Of a DNA stretch of 64,000 bases, positions 12,144-47,372 are shown piece after piece. The position numbers were made by a program, and so were the translations under genes. The number at the start of each line of letters is the position of its first letter. Within the stretch, counting starts at the first letter, position 1. Source of the stretch: Lineus longissimus (lineage: Eukaryota > Nemertea > Pilidiophora > Heteronemertea > Lineidae); the NCBI RefSeq assembly GCF_910592395.1, contig NC_088324.1:12364953-12428952 (forward strand), given 5' to 3'. Under the pieces are notes generated by a model. That model was not told the origin of the DNA. It ran no database searches and saw nothing but the letters and a program-made list of their open reading frames with translations.

Positions 12144-12793
12144 ATTGAAAAAGATATGCATTGTAAATTTAGTTATTATCGGAATTAAAAACTGCAATAA
12201 GCATGATAAGAACCATCTTGTTTGCTTAATTGTACAGCATGACTCTATAGGATTGACGCTGCAGAAGTAATAAGATAAAAATGTTGTTACTGCATTTTAG
12301 GTGTAGAATACCTGCAAAATATGCTCCGCGCCTGTAAATGGTTTGTGCAAGAGTGTCCTTAAACTAGTTAGTAATAGGTGCTGTATTAATGGTCTTACCA
12401 TCACTATAGGATTGGAGCTGCAGAATTGTCCCAGATCTGCCCAGTCGAGATTTTGGGGAACTTGGTACACTAACAAGACTAGCTGTACATTGTATGTCCA
12501 CCTACCCAAATCCAGCACCAGTTGATACAATCTTTTGAGGAACCAGCTCCAAGTAGACTGGACGCAATGAACTGGTCTCGCCTTGGTGCCTGGTACATCA
12601 AGGAAGGACAATCGGGATGACGAATGGACTGCATAGATGTGACACTGATGTGTAAAGAGGTCTTGCCATTATTGCTTGTTGGTCTTGTCTGACCGGGAGA
12701 CCTAGCTTCTACTAGGTGCCCGATACATCAAGGAATGACAATCAGGATGACAAATGGAGTGCAAAGGATGCGACACAGATGTGTAATTGTAGA
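12144..12793. repeat. Intergenic with ~130-bp repeated segment
   Basis: Around 12587-12715 and 12716-12794+ the same run recurs: 'ggtgcc..gtacatcaaggaa.gacaatc.ggatgac.aatgga.tgca', then a 'gacac.gatgtgtaa' and 'ggtctt.ccat' tail. Exon-like fragments near 12300-12350 and 12400-12520 have acceptor-like sequence (gcattttag at 12300), but no frame I can identify. Confidence 0.45.
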
Positions 12794-12976
12794 GGTCTTA
12801 CCATCAATCATTGTTTGGTGGTCTTGTCTGACAGAGAGACCTAGCTTCTATTAACAAGCCTAGTACATGCAAGTACAGAAAGGGCCCAAAAAACCCCCAA
12901 GTGTCTTATTGTATATGCAATAAGTCTATCTATACAAAAAGGCCTTTAAAAAAACATGCTCCATTTCATCATTGAA

Positions 12977-13095
12977 AATGGGCTATAGCGACAGTAGTGC
13001 TGTCTAGCGGTAAAAATGTGAACTGAACATTTTGGGCGAAGATTTCAGTTCTACTTATTGCCGCGAGACAGCGCCACTGTCGCTAAAGCCCATTT
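12977..13095. repeat. 119-bp foldback element, copy 1
   Basis: Arms of about 50 bp: the left arm AATGGGCTATAGCGACAGTA pairs with the right arm, whose reverse complement begins AAATGGGCTTTAGCGACAGT. The spacer is short. A transcript would form a long imperfect hairpin. Confidence 0.75.
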
Positions 13096-13295
13096 GACAT
13101 GGTGTGAAGCGGTCTTACCATCAATCGTTGCTTGGTGGTCTTGTATGACAGAGAAACCTAGCTTCTATTCACAAGCCTAGTACATGCAAGTACAGAAAGG
13201 ACCCATAACACCCCCAAGTTGTGTCTTATTATATATGCTATAAGTCTATCTATACAAAAAGGCCTATAAAAACATGCTCCATTTCATTCATTGAA

Positions 13296-13414
13296 AATGG
13301 GCTATAGCGACAGTGGTGCTGTCTAGCGGTAAAAATGTGAACTGAACGTTTTGGGCGAAGATTTCAGTTCGACTTATTGCCGCGAGACAGCGCCACTGTC
13401 GCTAAAGCCCATTT
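13296..13414. repeat. 119-bp foldback element, copy 2
   Basis: Same element as at 12977-13095, in the second 317-bp unit, with a few substitutions (for example cagtggtgc for cagtagtgc). Confidence 0.75.
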
Positions 13415-13423
13415 GACATGGTG

Positions 13424-15364
13424 GGGTCGGAGTGAGTTCGATTCAAAGATGGGAAACGTGATAGAACTCGGATAATCAGATGTGGAGGGAATATCTGTCC
13501 TTGGAATAGAACGTCCGAGGCGCAACACGCACGGTCTCTGGGACAATCGGGTGTGATTGGAACGGTAATCGAAGGGATAGAGATTGGGTCTAATTCAGCT
13601 TTTCCTAGGATTTTCAGTGAGGAGAAGCAATGTGCATAAATGATAAGATGCTTAATTTATTGGACTTTCTATTTTATTATTTACCAAATACATTTATCAC
13701 ATTATTATTAATATTATTATAAACAGCATGTTCATGCATAGAGGGTTGTGCCCACCCAGCTGTTATTGCTCAAGTATGAGACAATGGATTAACAATTGGG
13801 GGTGTCAAAAGATTTTCTTAGAAGTTGAATTTTTGGAAGTGAGTCCAAGCTGCTCGACAACCAGAGGGCCTTGAAAGATCAAAATGCTGCTAACTGTCTC
13901 CGGAACAAACCACACTGGTCCTACATACATTATAGGACTGGCCAAAAGCTGTTTTTACAGGTGTTCCAATCAAATCTGTCATTGTATGTGTACCTCATAT
14001 AGCTATGCAAATGCCTGGACAAAGGCCTTGACAAGTCCACTCCAGGGTCTTTGACAGTAAATGATGCTCAAGAGTTGAGAATAATGCCATTGATGCTTGT
14101 CAAGTATGTTGGCGCTCTGTCTACCTGTACGTCGTGAGAAAGTGTGTTCTTTTGCACCAAGGTGAAGACTCGTCCCCAAAGGGTTAATCAAACACATTAA
14201 TTAGTAGCTAATCTTGTACTAATCTACTTTCCTTACTAACAGATCTATGCAATGTTAGTAGCAGAAAACAAGTTGTATTCAACCTTCTCTGAACTGAACT
14301 TGATTTTAGGCTGATTGTTGACCAAAAGTTTAAGCGCCCCACAAACGAGATATTTAGTATTTAAATTCCAGCTACCTGCGATTATAATTGCTGCTTTTTG
14401 CAACAAATGGATATTCATGTCTGCAGGTCAAACGGGTAATCAGTAGGCGTGATAGTAAACAAGTGATTACCATTGCATGTGATTTAAATTTCAGGCAGCG
14501 GCAATTTGAATAAATTGTTTGCTGCGAGATTTAGGCTTTTTTACATGCAGTATCCTTCCTTTTTGTCAAGTTGAGTTCGGACAATACCACAATCTGTTAG
14601 ACTGAATCCTACAACCCAGTAATACAATAAGTCTGTAGGTGACTAGGAATACATCTCCCCCAGGATGACAAGCACATTTGACTTCGACCCGATTATTAGA
14701 AAGGTGATGGGCGCATAAATTACTCATTGTTTGGACATTCACTTACAGCAATAAGTTGAGGGCACAACTTTCAATTTGACAGTTTGAAATTCTCATCGCC
14801 AAATCATCATCAAATTTTGGCATTTTCCCCACCAGTTTAATAGATTTATATTAATTTCAAACAGACAATTCAATCCAGGCTTTTCCAAACCATCAATATA
14901 TAAGATCTTCAAGAAGAATTTATCAAGTTGATCAGGTTTTTTCTCGCAACAGCCAAGACTAAAGATCAATCTATCAAACTGTAACATTTGAATCCTGATG
15001 CCTTGAGAGAAAAAAGATTATAAATACTGGACAAAATTTATCCTACTGTACTACATGAACTATGTCGCTCTGTTACCCTCAGCAAGGCGATAAAAAATGA
15101 TTGTAGTATGTGAGTATTTTAATAAAATTGTGATAAATATTCTGGAAATTTGATGCAATAATTATGCTTGAACAAAATCTTTGTACAATTTTTGAAGCAT
15201 ACGACCATCCGACAATAAAAAAGACATGCATGTACATGTATACTCATTAGTGAACATATCGATGTTCGTGGTATAAAACATCAATATCGTGTCTAAAGCC
15301 TTGTTCAGTGACACGCAATCAAAGGGAAAGACTTGAGATGATTTTTTAACTGTGTGTTTGTGTA
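13424..15364. other. Intergenic, nothing recognised
   Basis: AT-rich sequence with short ORFs only. No domain, RNA gene or mobile-element end is seen. Confidence 0.4.

Positions 15365-15393
<29 letters not shown>
15365..15393. repeat. 29-bp poly-C tract
   Basis: Uninterrupted run of C, followed by ggccggc. A second, 12-bp run lies at 15609-15620. Confidence 0.95.
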
Positions 15394-15395
<2 letters not shown>

Positions 15396-15842
15396 CCGGC
15401 ATCCAAATTTTTTACCAATTTTTGGGAAGTAAAACTGCATGACAGTGACACGCCCCAAGGCTGATTTTTAAACCGATGTGAAATTCACGATAGATAGATG
15501 ACAGTCACTTGGTTGCCACTGAATAAGACTTCACACACGATCATTTAACAAATTCGTTAATTTTAACGTATGGTATTTAAAATCTGTACCAGCGTCAGGT
15601 TGTAATAGCCCCCCCCCCCCTCCCAACACAAGTTTGTTTAGCAATTTCAATGTTCAAATTCATCTTCCAATGAACAAACATCCCCAAGGTGACAACCCAT
15701 CTGAAGGTTCAGCCAAAAGCCCTCCCTAAAAACTCACATATTTACTAGAAAAACCATTTGGCAAAATGTAACCAAGCCACCTATTTGACAATAGGCAACA
15801 CACACAAACACTCAAACATGCATAGCCTTTTGACAATATTCA

Positions 15843-16067
15843 TATAGAGGTCATGCAGTGACGTCATTTTGACATCTATTTTGGACGTCAATCCGTGTTC
15901 CTGACCAAGCGGACGTCGCCACCAATGTGCAGATAACAACATGCCCGACGTCACCACCTTTCACGACTGCCATTGTTGTGCCAACTACAAAGTGTGCCAC
16001 TTGGGCAATGATGTAAACATCCAAAATGGCAATTTTGATGTGATGACATCTCTGCACGCCCTCTATA
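15843..16067. mobile_element. 225-bp MITE with TA-type ends
   Basis: The left end is TATAGAGGTCATGCAGTGAC and the reverse-complemented right end is TATAGAGGGCGTGCAGAGAT. Both continue with 'gtcat...' and then 'ttttggacgt'/'ttttggatgt', giving inverted repeats of about 40 bp with gaps. A TA at each edge fits a Tc1/mariner-type non-autonomous element. There is no real coding content. Confidence 0.6.
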
Positions 16068-17308
16068 GGCTGGTTGTCGAGTCTGGGTAGGGCGAGAATA
16101 ATTTACATACATCCCAAACAGAGATGACTATAACTATGTACAACTAGATACAATGTTCAAATTAGGCAGAAAACTATTTCCACATCGATCTTCGTACACA
16201 ATCGAGTAGTTTGAAACTCCCATAAAAACCCTGCTTGCTATGCACACAGCATTGACAACCACAACATTTCAAAGGAAACCAAAAGAAACTGACACTACAT
16301 GTCAATATTTCCTGCCCGATTATTCAAATAAATAAGCTTGCTTATACAATTTTTATGATACCAAAGCTTAAAATCCTACTTTTATGTGCCAGAATGCCAC
16401 AAATTATCATTATAGACAGGGCCTCAACAAGCTTTGAGAACCACTTGCTTTAGAAAGCATTGTACTTTGTTCTATAAAGAAATTTACAATACTCTACTGT
16501 TATATAGAAATTCAAGACAAAATGAAAAGAAAACCCCAAACTATTACGTATTTTTTCTATTATTTTAGTCGCAGGAAACTCCAGGCCAGCCTGAATACCT
16601 GTTCTATTGTGGAGAATAGGAAAGTCATATATCAGGATGAAATGCTGCAAAAAGAACCAATTCTGCAGTGATCAGTGTTGAATTGTCAACATACCATATA
16701 AATAAAGGTACTGTTTCTGGAAAGCCAAATTTTCACCCGCGGACATTTTCTGATTTCCAGTCTGACATTTCAGCACTAAGTACATATCTTCTTACTTTTA
16801 AATAAAGAATATTGTACATACAAGAGTAAACCACACAGAGGCAAATCTCCCTTGGAGAAGAAAATCTCGACCCTACCCAGATTGTCCGGTACCGACATGA
16901 CACTAAAGGCATCCATAATAGCACTCAATATCAAATATGACCAAGAAACATTAGTAGACTCCCAACACTTTATCACAGGGGCTGCAAGCCACTTTTGATT
17001 TTAAAATTCCAGAGATTTAAGTTTCCTTTGCATTAAGATGTACATGGTGTATTTATAAAAGAAGCATGCTCATAGCACTAAATTTTGTTCACAGCGACTA
17101 CAGGGTTACCTAGCAACATTGATTCTCCATGGTAACCACAGATATTACCATAGCGACACTACATCTCAATGATTTTTCATAGCAACCAAGACTACTTCCA
17201 TAGATACAAGTTGAATATTAAATACACCATCATAAGATTGACTGCATGAAGATTTAAGGCCTTGACAGTGAACTAGTTATTGTCCAGCACTTGGACAAGG
17301 CCACTGCA
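16068..17308. other. 3' flank / probable 3' UTR of the Abl gene
   Basis: This sequence lies downstream of the Abl stop codon on the minus strand. It is AT-rich with no coding sequence recognised. I could not pick a convincing minus-strand polyadenylation signal. Confidence 0.4.
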
Positions 17309-40702
<23,394 letters not shown>

Positions 40703-41230
40703 TTTCCGGTACAAAACAGGGGCCTTATTTATCCATTCTCGGCCATTCCTGTGCGTTCAATTTCGACTACGAGAAAGAATATACATATTCCATAGTCTGT
40801 GCTTAAATTGAGACCTTATATTTGACTCTATTTTACAAAATCGACGTTTATCCGCGAGTTATTTTCTAACAAAAAGTAGACTTGACTCCGCCATCTTGGA
40901 TCATGGGTCGAAAACGAGGCTTCACACCATAATCCGACCTTTGACCCAGCAATTGCTACTTTCCTAGAATGTGGCTCATCACATAGTTTTTCCTATGAAA
41001 AATAATTCTGACGTAATCAGTGGTTTTAAATATACTCCACCTCTCGATATTTTGTATACGAGGTATAGCAAAAACCTGATCTCAGGATGATGAAAAAATG
41101 GGTTATGACTTTTGAACACTCACTTGCCCGGTTTTCTCGATAGTGGCGCCACCATTGGTCCAAGATAGTCCTGCCATCTATGAACGTGTGAGCGGAGTGT
41201 CCATATTTTAGACGAAACCAAGAGGACAAG
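40703..41230. promoter_or_regulatory. Head-to-head (bidirectional) promoter region, ABL / zinc transporter
   Basis: The two start codons face away from each other with 528 bp between them. Both 5' UTRs and promoters must lie here unless further upstream exons exist. I see no clear TATA box. The local sequence is somewhat richer in CG dinucleotides than the flanks. Confidence 0.6.
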
Positions 41231-42050
41231 ATGGCAGCCTCCGTGTCTCGTCGACGTGTCCTTTCCATCTCGATTTTAGTTGCATTTTCTTTGTACTCTT
41301 TGGTGTTATGCGGTGATTCTGGTCATGGGCATGCTCATGAACACGGTCACGCCCATTCGCACGACGGAGAACACGGCCACAGCCACGATCACGACGAAAA
41401 ACCCGGCTTTAAATATTCCTCTGATGCAAATGTACAGGGTGATACAAAGTCACAGGTCCACACAGATCACCATGAACACCCAAAACCTGGTACCAAACCC
41501 AAGGCACCACCATACAAGAAGTCCAGTTTGGGTATGATGTGGTTGGAGGCACTCGGATCAACCGCGGTGGTGAGCTGTGCGCCGGTCCTTATTCTTATCT
41601 TCATTCCCCTGGAAAACGCTCACGAAGGTGGACCCCTGCTGAAAGTTTTATTAAGTTTTGCCTCCGGTGGACTTCTTGGCGATGCCTTCCTTCATCTCAT
41701 TCCACACGCGATTAGCCCTCACAGCCATGGCGGAGACGATGGCGGTCACGAGCATTCGCATGATCACCAACATTCACATGCTGATGAAGGGCATGGACAT
41801 GATCATTCACATCATATGCGTGTAGGACTCTGGGTCTTAGCTGGAATAATTGCTTTCCTTTGTGTTGAGAAATTCGTACGCTATGTCAAAGGTAGCCACG
41901 GACATGGTCATTCACACGCCATCAAACCAAAAGAAACAAAGAAAAATAACAAAACGGACGAAGCTGTCCGTAAGAGGAAGAAGTCTGATGAAGATAGCTC
42001 TGATGCCGGGAACAAAAAGAAAGGGGATAAAGTTGCTGCAGTTAAAGAAG
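41231..42050 (+). CDS. SLC39A7: Zinc transporter exon 1
   Basis: Start codon in the context acaagATGG. It encodes residues 1-273: the signal segment, both His-rich regions, the first three TM segments and the Lys-rich loop. It ends GAAG|gtaatt, phase 1. Confidence 0.95.
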
Positions 42051-44505
42051 GTAATTAATTTTCCTGAGAAGCATTTTGGTGACTTCATCAGTGGTTTTGC
42101 TCTGATACAAAAGAGAACTTCTGAATAGCTCAACCGAAACTCATTTGATTGAATGATTCATTGGGAAAACACCATGCCTTTTTTCTTCTAAATTCGGGAA
42201 GTCAACAGTGTTGGTAAATATCATACTGTCTTACAATTTCAGATGTTGAGGAAGATATCGCAGTTTCAGGGTACTTGAATCTTGCTGCAGATTTTGCCCA
42301 CAATTTCACAGATGGTCTGGCGATTGGTGCTTCTTACTTGGCCGGGAGGAACATAGGTATCATCACAACGATAACAATCTTGCTTCATGAAGTTCCACAC
42401 GAAGTCGGAGACTTTGCTATTCTTGTTCAGTCTGGGTGCTCAAAGAGAAAGGTAATCAGAACTTGTTACCATCTTGTATTGCTTTGTTGAAACTAGTTCC
42501 CCCACATTCATAAAATCTTTGGTCAAGTTGATCCTTCAGGGTCATCCTTGAGTTACTAAGAAAAGGGCATTAGTCTGTATGTATCAAACAGTCAGTTGAC
42601 ATGCATGCTCTTTCACACTTGGCAAAGTCGCCACTTGTAAATGTATACCATATGATATTTCATAGTTCCCTAAGTTTGATAATAGAAATAACAGGTCAAT
42701 AGACATACATGTATCATCCAATGGGCATCACCAATGATTCAGTCACACATGATGCTACCACAATGATTTCAAACTGTGGGTATCTCCTGATTTGTCAAAC
42801 ATATGTTGGAAATCCTTCATCAAACTAAATAACAGTACACGTGGATGAAGTGCAATATATTGACTATTTGTAACATGCTGGCTGATGTCTCGCTCATTAT
42901 ATTATTGATAATCTGCCAGCTGTTCATCCTGATTTTAAATGTATAAATTAGGCCATGCCAAATGTTTATTTTATGGTGACATGTTGACACACCCTATCAG
43001 AAAATTGATATGGTGCCATATTATTTTGACAACATACATGTATGTTTGGCATGCTGGGCTTTGTAATGGTGTGAAACAAAAAATAAATTAAACAAAGCTG
43101 ACAGAGAAAATACACATTTCATCACATTGAGTAGTGTTTCATCTAGAAATTTAGAAGGGCAGGGATTTGGGAAGTTACCAAAGAAAATGGCAGGGTGAAC
43201 TGAAAAAGAGCAAGGTTCTGAACTGAAGCACTGGTAAAAAATGCATGAGCTTTTCTGAAAACCTGGGAGCACTTTTAGAGGGCAGAGTGCTATTTTCATC
43301 TTCAAGAAATACTATTTCAGACAGCTTTTAACAGCTGTTGTCCTTCAGCCCTTCTGTTGCTATTCTAACGGCTGTTTGATGAATGACATGGCTCATGCTT
43401 GCAGCAATGCAGGATAATATATTGTGATAATCACTTGATCTGCTCAAACATGTCCACTGCTGTGCTTTCTATTGATCATGACATATTGATTAGAGACCAG
43501 TTTATAATTTCCTGCAGCAAACTGGAAGCTTGGGGCAGCTGCAAATAGTGATTGTGCTATTGACAATGTGACCAGCTGAGATGGAAATGGAGAGCAAAAT
43601 CTGTCAGTTTTCTTGTCTGGTCGTACAGGGTGGTACAGAGAAACATCCCCTGATCAAGACCATGCTGTAACATCACAATCATGATAAAATATTGTAAATG
43701 TCACAAATCTAATGAATAATCGAACAAACAGATGGAGTGATGCCATTGCTAGTATGCATATTTACATCGATTAGTTGTGCAGAGTTTGCTGACATTTCTG
43801 CCTGTTTAAATATTATCTGAATACAGATGGTGACTACCACAGTAATTTGATATCACCACAAATGGATGGATAAATCAACTGTGATATTGAATTTCTTGAT
43901 CACATTGTATTGAGAACAGTTATCTAAAAAGTGATTAGATACTGATTTGATACTGAAACATGTGTGTTTTTTCTCACTGTCATTATCATGGTGAATGAAG
44001 TAAACTAATGACTTGGCAATCGTTTTTAAAAATGCTGTTAACAACTTTCTTCATATTTGCTTTATATTGTATTAACTTTGACATTCAGCCTGAATTTGTT
44101 CAAAGAACTAAAGTCTTTCAGACTTGTTTGGTGGGTTATGCTTTCAACTGAAAAAAAACCAACTGTTATCCTCAATACTGGGCCCTCTGTTCACAAATGT
44201 GTCATTCTCCCACAAAACATAATCATTAACAACGATTTCTCTTGTTATTTCAGGCAATGTATCTACAGTTTTCAACAGCTATTGGAGCAATGTTAGGAAC
44301 GGTGTGCAGTTTGCTGGCGGAGGGCATCGGCGATGCGGCAGTTGCATGGATCTTACCATTCACGGCTGGTGGTTTCATCTATATTGCGACCGTCTCAGTA
44401 ATTCCTGAACTTCTGGAGGATTCCAAGCCATGGCAGAGCTTCAAGGAGATTGCGGCGCTTTTAGTAGGAGTTTTCATGATGGTGGTTATAGGAGAATTAG
44501 AGTAA
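41231..44505 (+). CDS. SLC39A7: ZIP7/Catsup-like zinc transporter (3 exons, 426 aa)
   Basis: LIV-1 subfamily ZIP transporter that moves zinc from the ER/Golgi lumen to the cytosol. The exons 41231-42050, 42243-42451 and 44254-44505 are GT-AG with matching phases (1281 nt). It has an N-terminal signal/hydrophobic segment, then a His-rich luminal stretch ([20 protein letters not shown]), and TM segments with [20 protein letters not shown] second His-rich loop and a basic cytosolic loop precede [12 protein letters not shown] (TM4) and the signature HEVPHEVGD (TM5), both required for zinc passage. It ends [20 protein letters not shown] and ...VVIGELE. Slightly shorter than the human protein, mainly in the His-rich parts. 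Fly Catsup is the same family; ZIP13 is the closest alternative but lacks this pattern of His-rich regions. Confidence 0.96.
42243..42451 (+). CDS. SLC39A7: Zinc transporter exon 2
   Basis: Acceptor ttacaatttcag. It encodes [20 protein letters not shown] through [20 protein letters not shown] and RK. This holds the two metal-binding TM helices. Donor AAAG|gtaatc. Confidence 0.96.
42452..44253 (+). other. Zinc transporter intron 2
   Basis: 1.8 kb, AT-rich, with no recognised feature. Confidence 0.7.
44254..44505 (+). CDS. SLC39A7: Zinc transporter exon 3
   Basis: Acceptor cttgttatttcag. It encodes [20 protein letters not shown] through ...MMVVIGELE and TAA. These are the last TM helices. Confidence 0.96.
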   Translation, partial: AMYLQFSTAIGAMLGTVCSLLAEGIGDAAVAWILPFTAGGFIYIATVSVIPELLEDSKPWQSFKEIAALLVGVFMMVVIGELE

Positions 44506-45160
44506 TTTTGTGCAATCCTTATAGTTCCCTTGTTCTAATCCATGCAACAGAGCATCTAAGGTTGGCTTTTGTTGTCCAATCATGTTTCATTTTGTATCTC
44601 CATATGTGCTACATGCAGGTTGTGTCAGGTCAAGTGTTATGATTATAGCCCCAATACAAGCAGCTCCTGCAGCATAGCAAACCACATTAATGAGTACAGA
44701 GGCTATAATTGTACTGGGGCTGTACATGTAATTGTATAACACTTTTCCATACACTCCTCAATATAACAATTTGTATGGTTTTGGATGTACATACTCTTTT
44801 AAAGACAGTGTGCTGAAGAAAAATAACACCAAGGCTTGTCACCAAATAAATGAGAGCACTGCCCTGATGTACATGTAGGATCACAGTTTGAGTAAATTGT
44901 CAAGAGTATTAGAGTCCCCTCCGATAGTACATGTAATTGTGAATGTATTTGTTGGTTTGACAGTTGATAAGTAAAATGGTGGAAAGCTTGACCCAGGATG
45001 ATCCAGTCGCTGACATGGTTGTCGATTCAACATAATCGAGAACTGTAAATGGAAGGATTACATGTACTTTTCCCCAGGACTGGTTTTCCCCATTTTACTT
45101 ACTTTTAGTTCCCTATGTACTAAAGTTTAGTGGTGATGTGGCTTCTAAATAAACAATTTT
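44506..45160 (+). other. Probable 3' UTR of the zinc transporter
   Basis: It ends near an AATAAA at 45148-45153 (an earlier one is near 44845). It contains 13-bp inverted arms at 44647-44659 (agccccaatacaa) and 44709-44721 (ttgtactggggct), with one mismatch, able to form a stem with a ~49-base loop. Confidence 0.5.
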
Positions 45161-47350
45161 TTTGCTCTAGCTCTTATTTTTGGTTTGTTTGTTAAAATGG
45201 ATTTGGCATTTATGTCTTCTATTCGAGTCATAATATAATTTTGCATGAATTGTAATGAATCTGTTGTTAGGCTTTGGCTGGTATGGACAAATTTGATCAT
45301 TGTGATATATTGCTTGCCAACAAAACAAAATATGTGATTTGCAGTCAACAGCCATGTCATAAAGACAATACCACTTGTATACATGCTTTGGCTTTATTAT
45401 GTTTAAAGTTGATCAAGATGAAAATGGTTTTGGCCCTTCAGCTATTTGCACATTTCTGCAGGTAGAGAAAGGGATTTACAAAATCATTGTCTATGTATCC
45501 TTTAAAACATTGTGAAAAAGATGTCTTGTTTAGCTGGCTCCTTTTACTCATGTGTAATGTTATTTTATCTGTCCTAGCCAGAGCAGGGTTTAAAAGGTCT
45601 GTTGTGTATGCTTTGTATACATTTGTTGTACATTGTGTATGTTTAACTGAACAAGAGACTTCAGTAAGTGAAGAAATAGAATACTATTTCCGTAATTTTT
45701 GTCTTCTGTTAGTTTTTTCTGATGAGATTTCCAAATTTGTAGCCCAGCAGTGTGCTTGTTTAGACTAGAGGTATCTCAATCTTCAATGTAGTGAGGTTGG
45801 TTGCGACTTTACACTGTCTGCAGCCTGGTTGGCTGTGAGTCATTATCAGCTGACTTGCTGATTGTGAATTTGTCTTTATGGTAGGCATGGATGTGTCTAT
45901 CAGCATCTTCCCTTGTTTAATGTTGGTTGTGACTTGGACCCAATGTCTCGGACACAGCCATGTCCCCAGACAAGGAAGTTGACCAGACTTTGAAGATTGA
46001 TTATCACCATGGCCTTGAATGATGAAAAGCTGAAATGAAAACACAATAACACGATTAGGCAGCATCATAACCAACCTAGACCTAAGAGAAGAGAGTATCG
46101 CAACCAATCTCAACCAAATACAAGTCAAAGGGAAGACCATATCACAGCCAATCTCAACCAAATAGAAGACAAGACATTGCCCTCAGTAAACCTCAACCAT
46201 ATATAAGTCAAGACAATGACAAAAGTCACCACAAACCAAATAGAAGGCACAACCAAACCACTTCAATAAATGAGTTGTGCCGTCTTCTTCAAAGAGTGCA
46301 CAACCTGTCCTTTTGACTGTCATTCACAGCTCACTGCACAATGATAGAACATACTACACACAACACCATTGACGAATCCAAGTAAACAGCCATTCCATGA
46401 TAATAATGTAGACATTTTGATAATTCAAAAAAGAGATTCGATTTATCATTACAAGACATTGAACTGTCATATACTAGGTATAGGCCTAGTGATAGTTGGT
46501 CTTGGTTGAATGGGTATGGTCACAACACACCCCTTGATATCTCACTCTCTCAAGGGATTGACAGAACCAAGGAAGTCACTCTGATACGTGGACAGTCTTG
46601 ACAGGTTTCTGAAGATTGGGGAAGCGAATGTGAACAACTACAGTAAGGCGCAACTGAGAGCTGGTCACCGAGGAAGACATATATAACCAGGCTAGCTAGA
46701 CGAAACCCTGGTCAGGACACCATCTCTAAGGGTAAGATTCAGCCGGAGTTTATTTCGTTCACGAACTTTTACCATAGGCCTACTGAACACTCACGAGGTG
46801 TTTATATTTGCTGCCGACTGTTAGTAAGTACGTCTGTCTCACAATGATTCTCCATGAGTATAACATCGCCATTCCCCCGTGTAGGAACTGTGGAGTTGGT
46901 GCTGAAGTCAAGTGGAAGACACTTCTCCGCGTGTTGTGACAATATGATGATTCTGGGCTCGGTATGCCAACAGAACATGGTACTATCAGAGTCTTTCGTT
47001 GAACGTCTCTTGTCTGAGGAACTGAGGAGACGCTATGCCTTCAAAACATGAACACCAGGTGTGGCATAATGCCAACTGAAAAATGACAGAAGAGGAACTA
47101 GAGAAGATAATCGCAATTATTGGTCACGTAGATTTACTTTCTACGCTATTGAGAAATTCTACAATAAGTTTATGCCTGACCTAAATGGTCGTTGTGAAAT
47201 TTGTCTCTTCATTATAGGTAGGTCTTTCTGTAAGCAATATATTTTGTATTGATAATATTTGGCTATTAAACAGTGTATGAATAAAATATAATCCATTACT
47301 GAAAGACGGCTTTTTCAAAAGAGTTGAATTCACCCTGCCTACTTTCATTT
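45161..47350. other. Intergenic with degenerate repeats
   Basis: No gene recognised. About 45780-46280 has repeated short phrases: 'ggttgcgac'/'ggttgtgac' near 45799 and 45925, and on the other strand 'atc(g/a)caaccaatctcaaccaaata(c/g)aag' near 46098-46205. The region just before 47350 is probably the intron or 5' UTR of the next gene, as there is an acceptor at 47342-47353. Confidence 0.45.
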
Positions 47351-47372
47351 CAGTGTCACCGCTAAGTCCTTC

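Larger units (their letters stand above)
12794..13423. repeat. Two tandem 317-bp units
   Basis: The phrase 'ggtcttaccatcaatc' begins at 12794 and again at 13111. The units are nearly identical, including 'acctagcttctatt', 'gtacatgcaagtacagaaagg' and a terminal foldback element. Confidence 0.85.

Noticed and set aside
15851-16057. Minus-strand 68-aa ORF
   Set aside because: Lies almost wholly within the inverted-repeat element, so chance.
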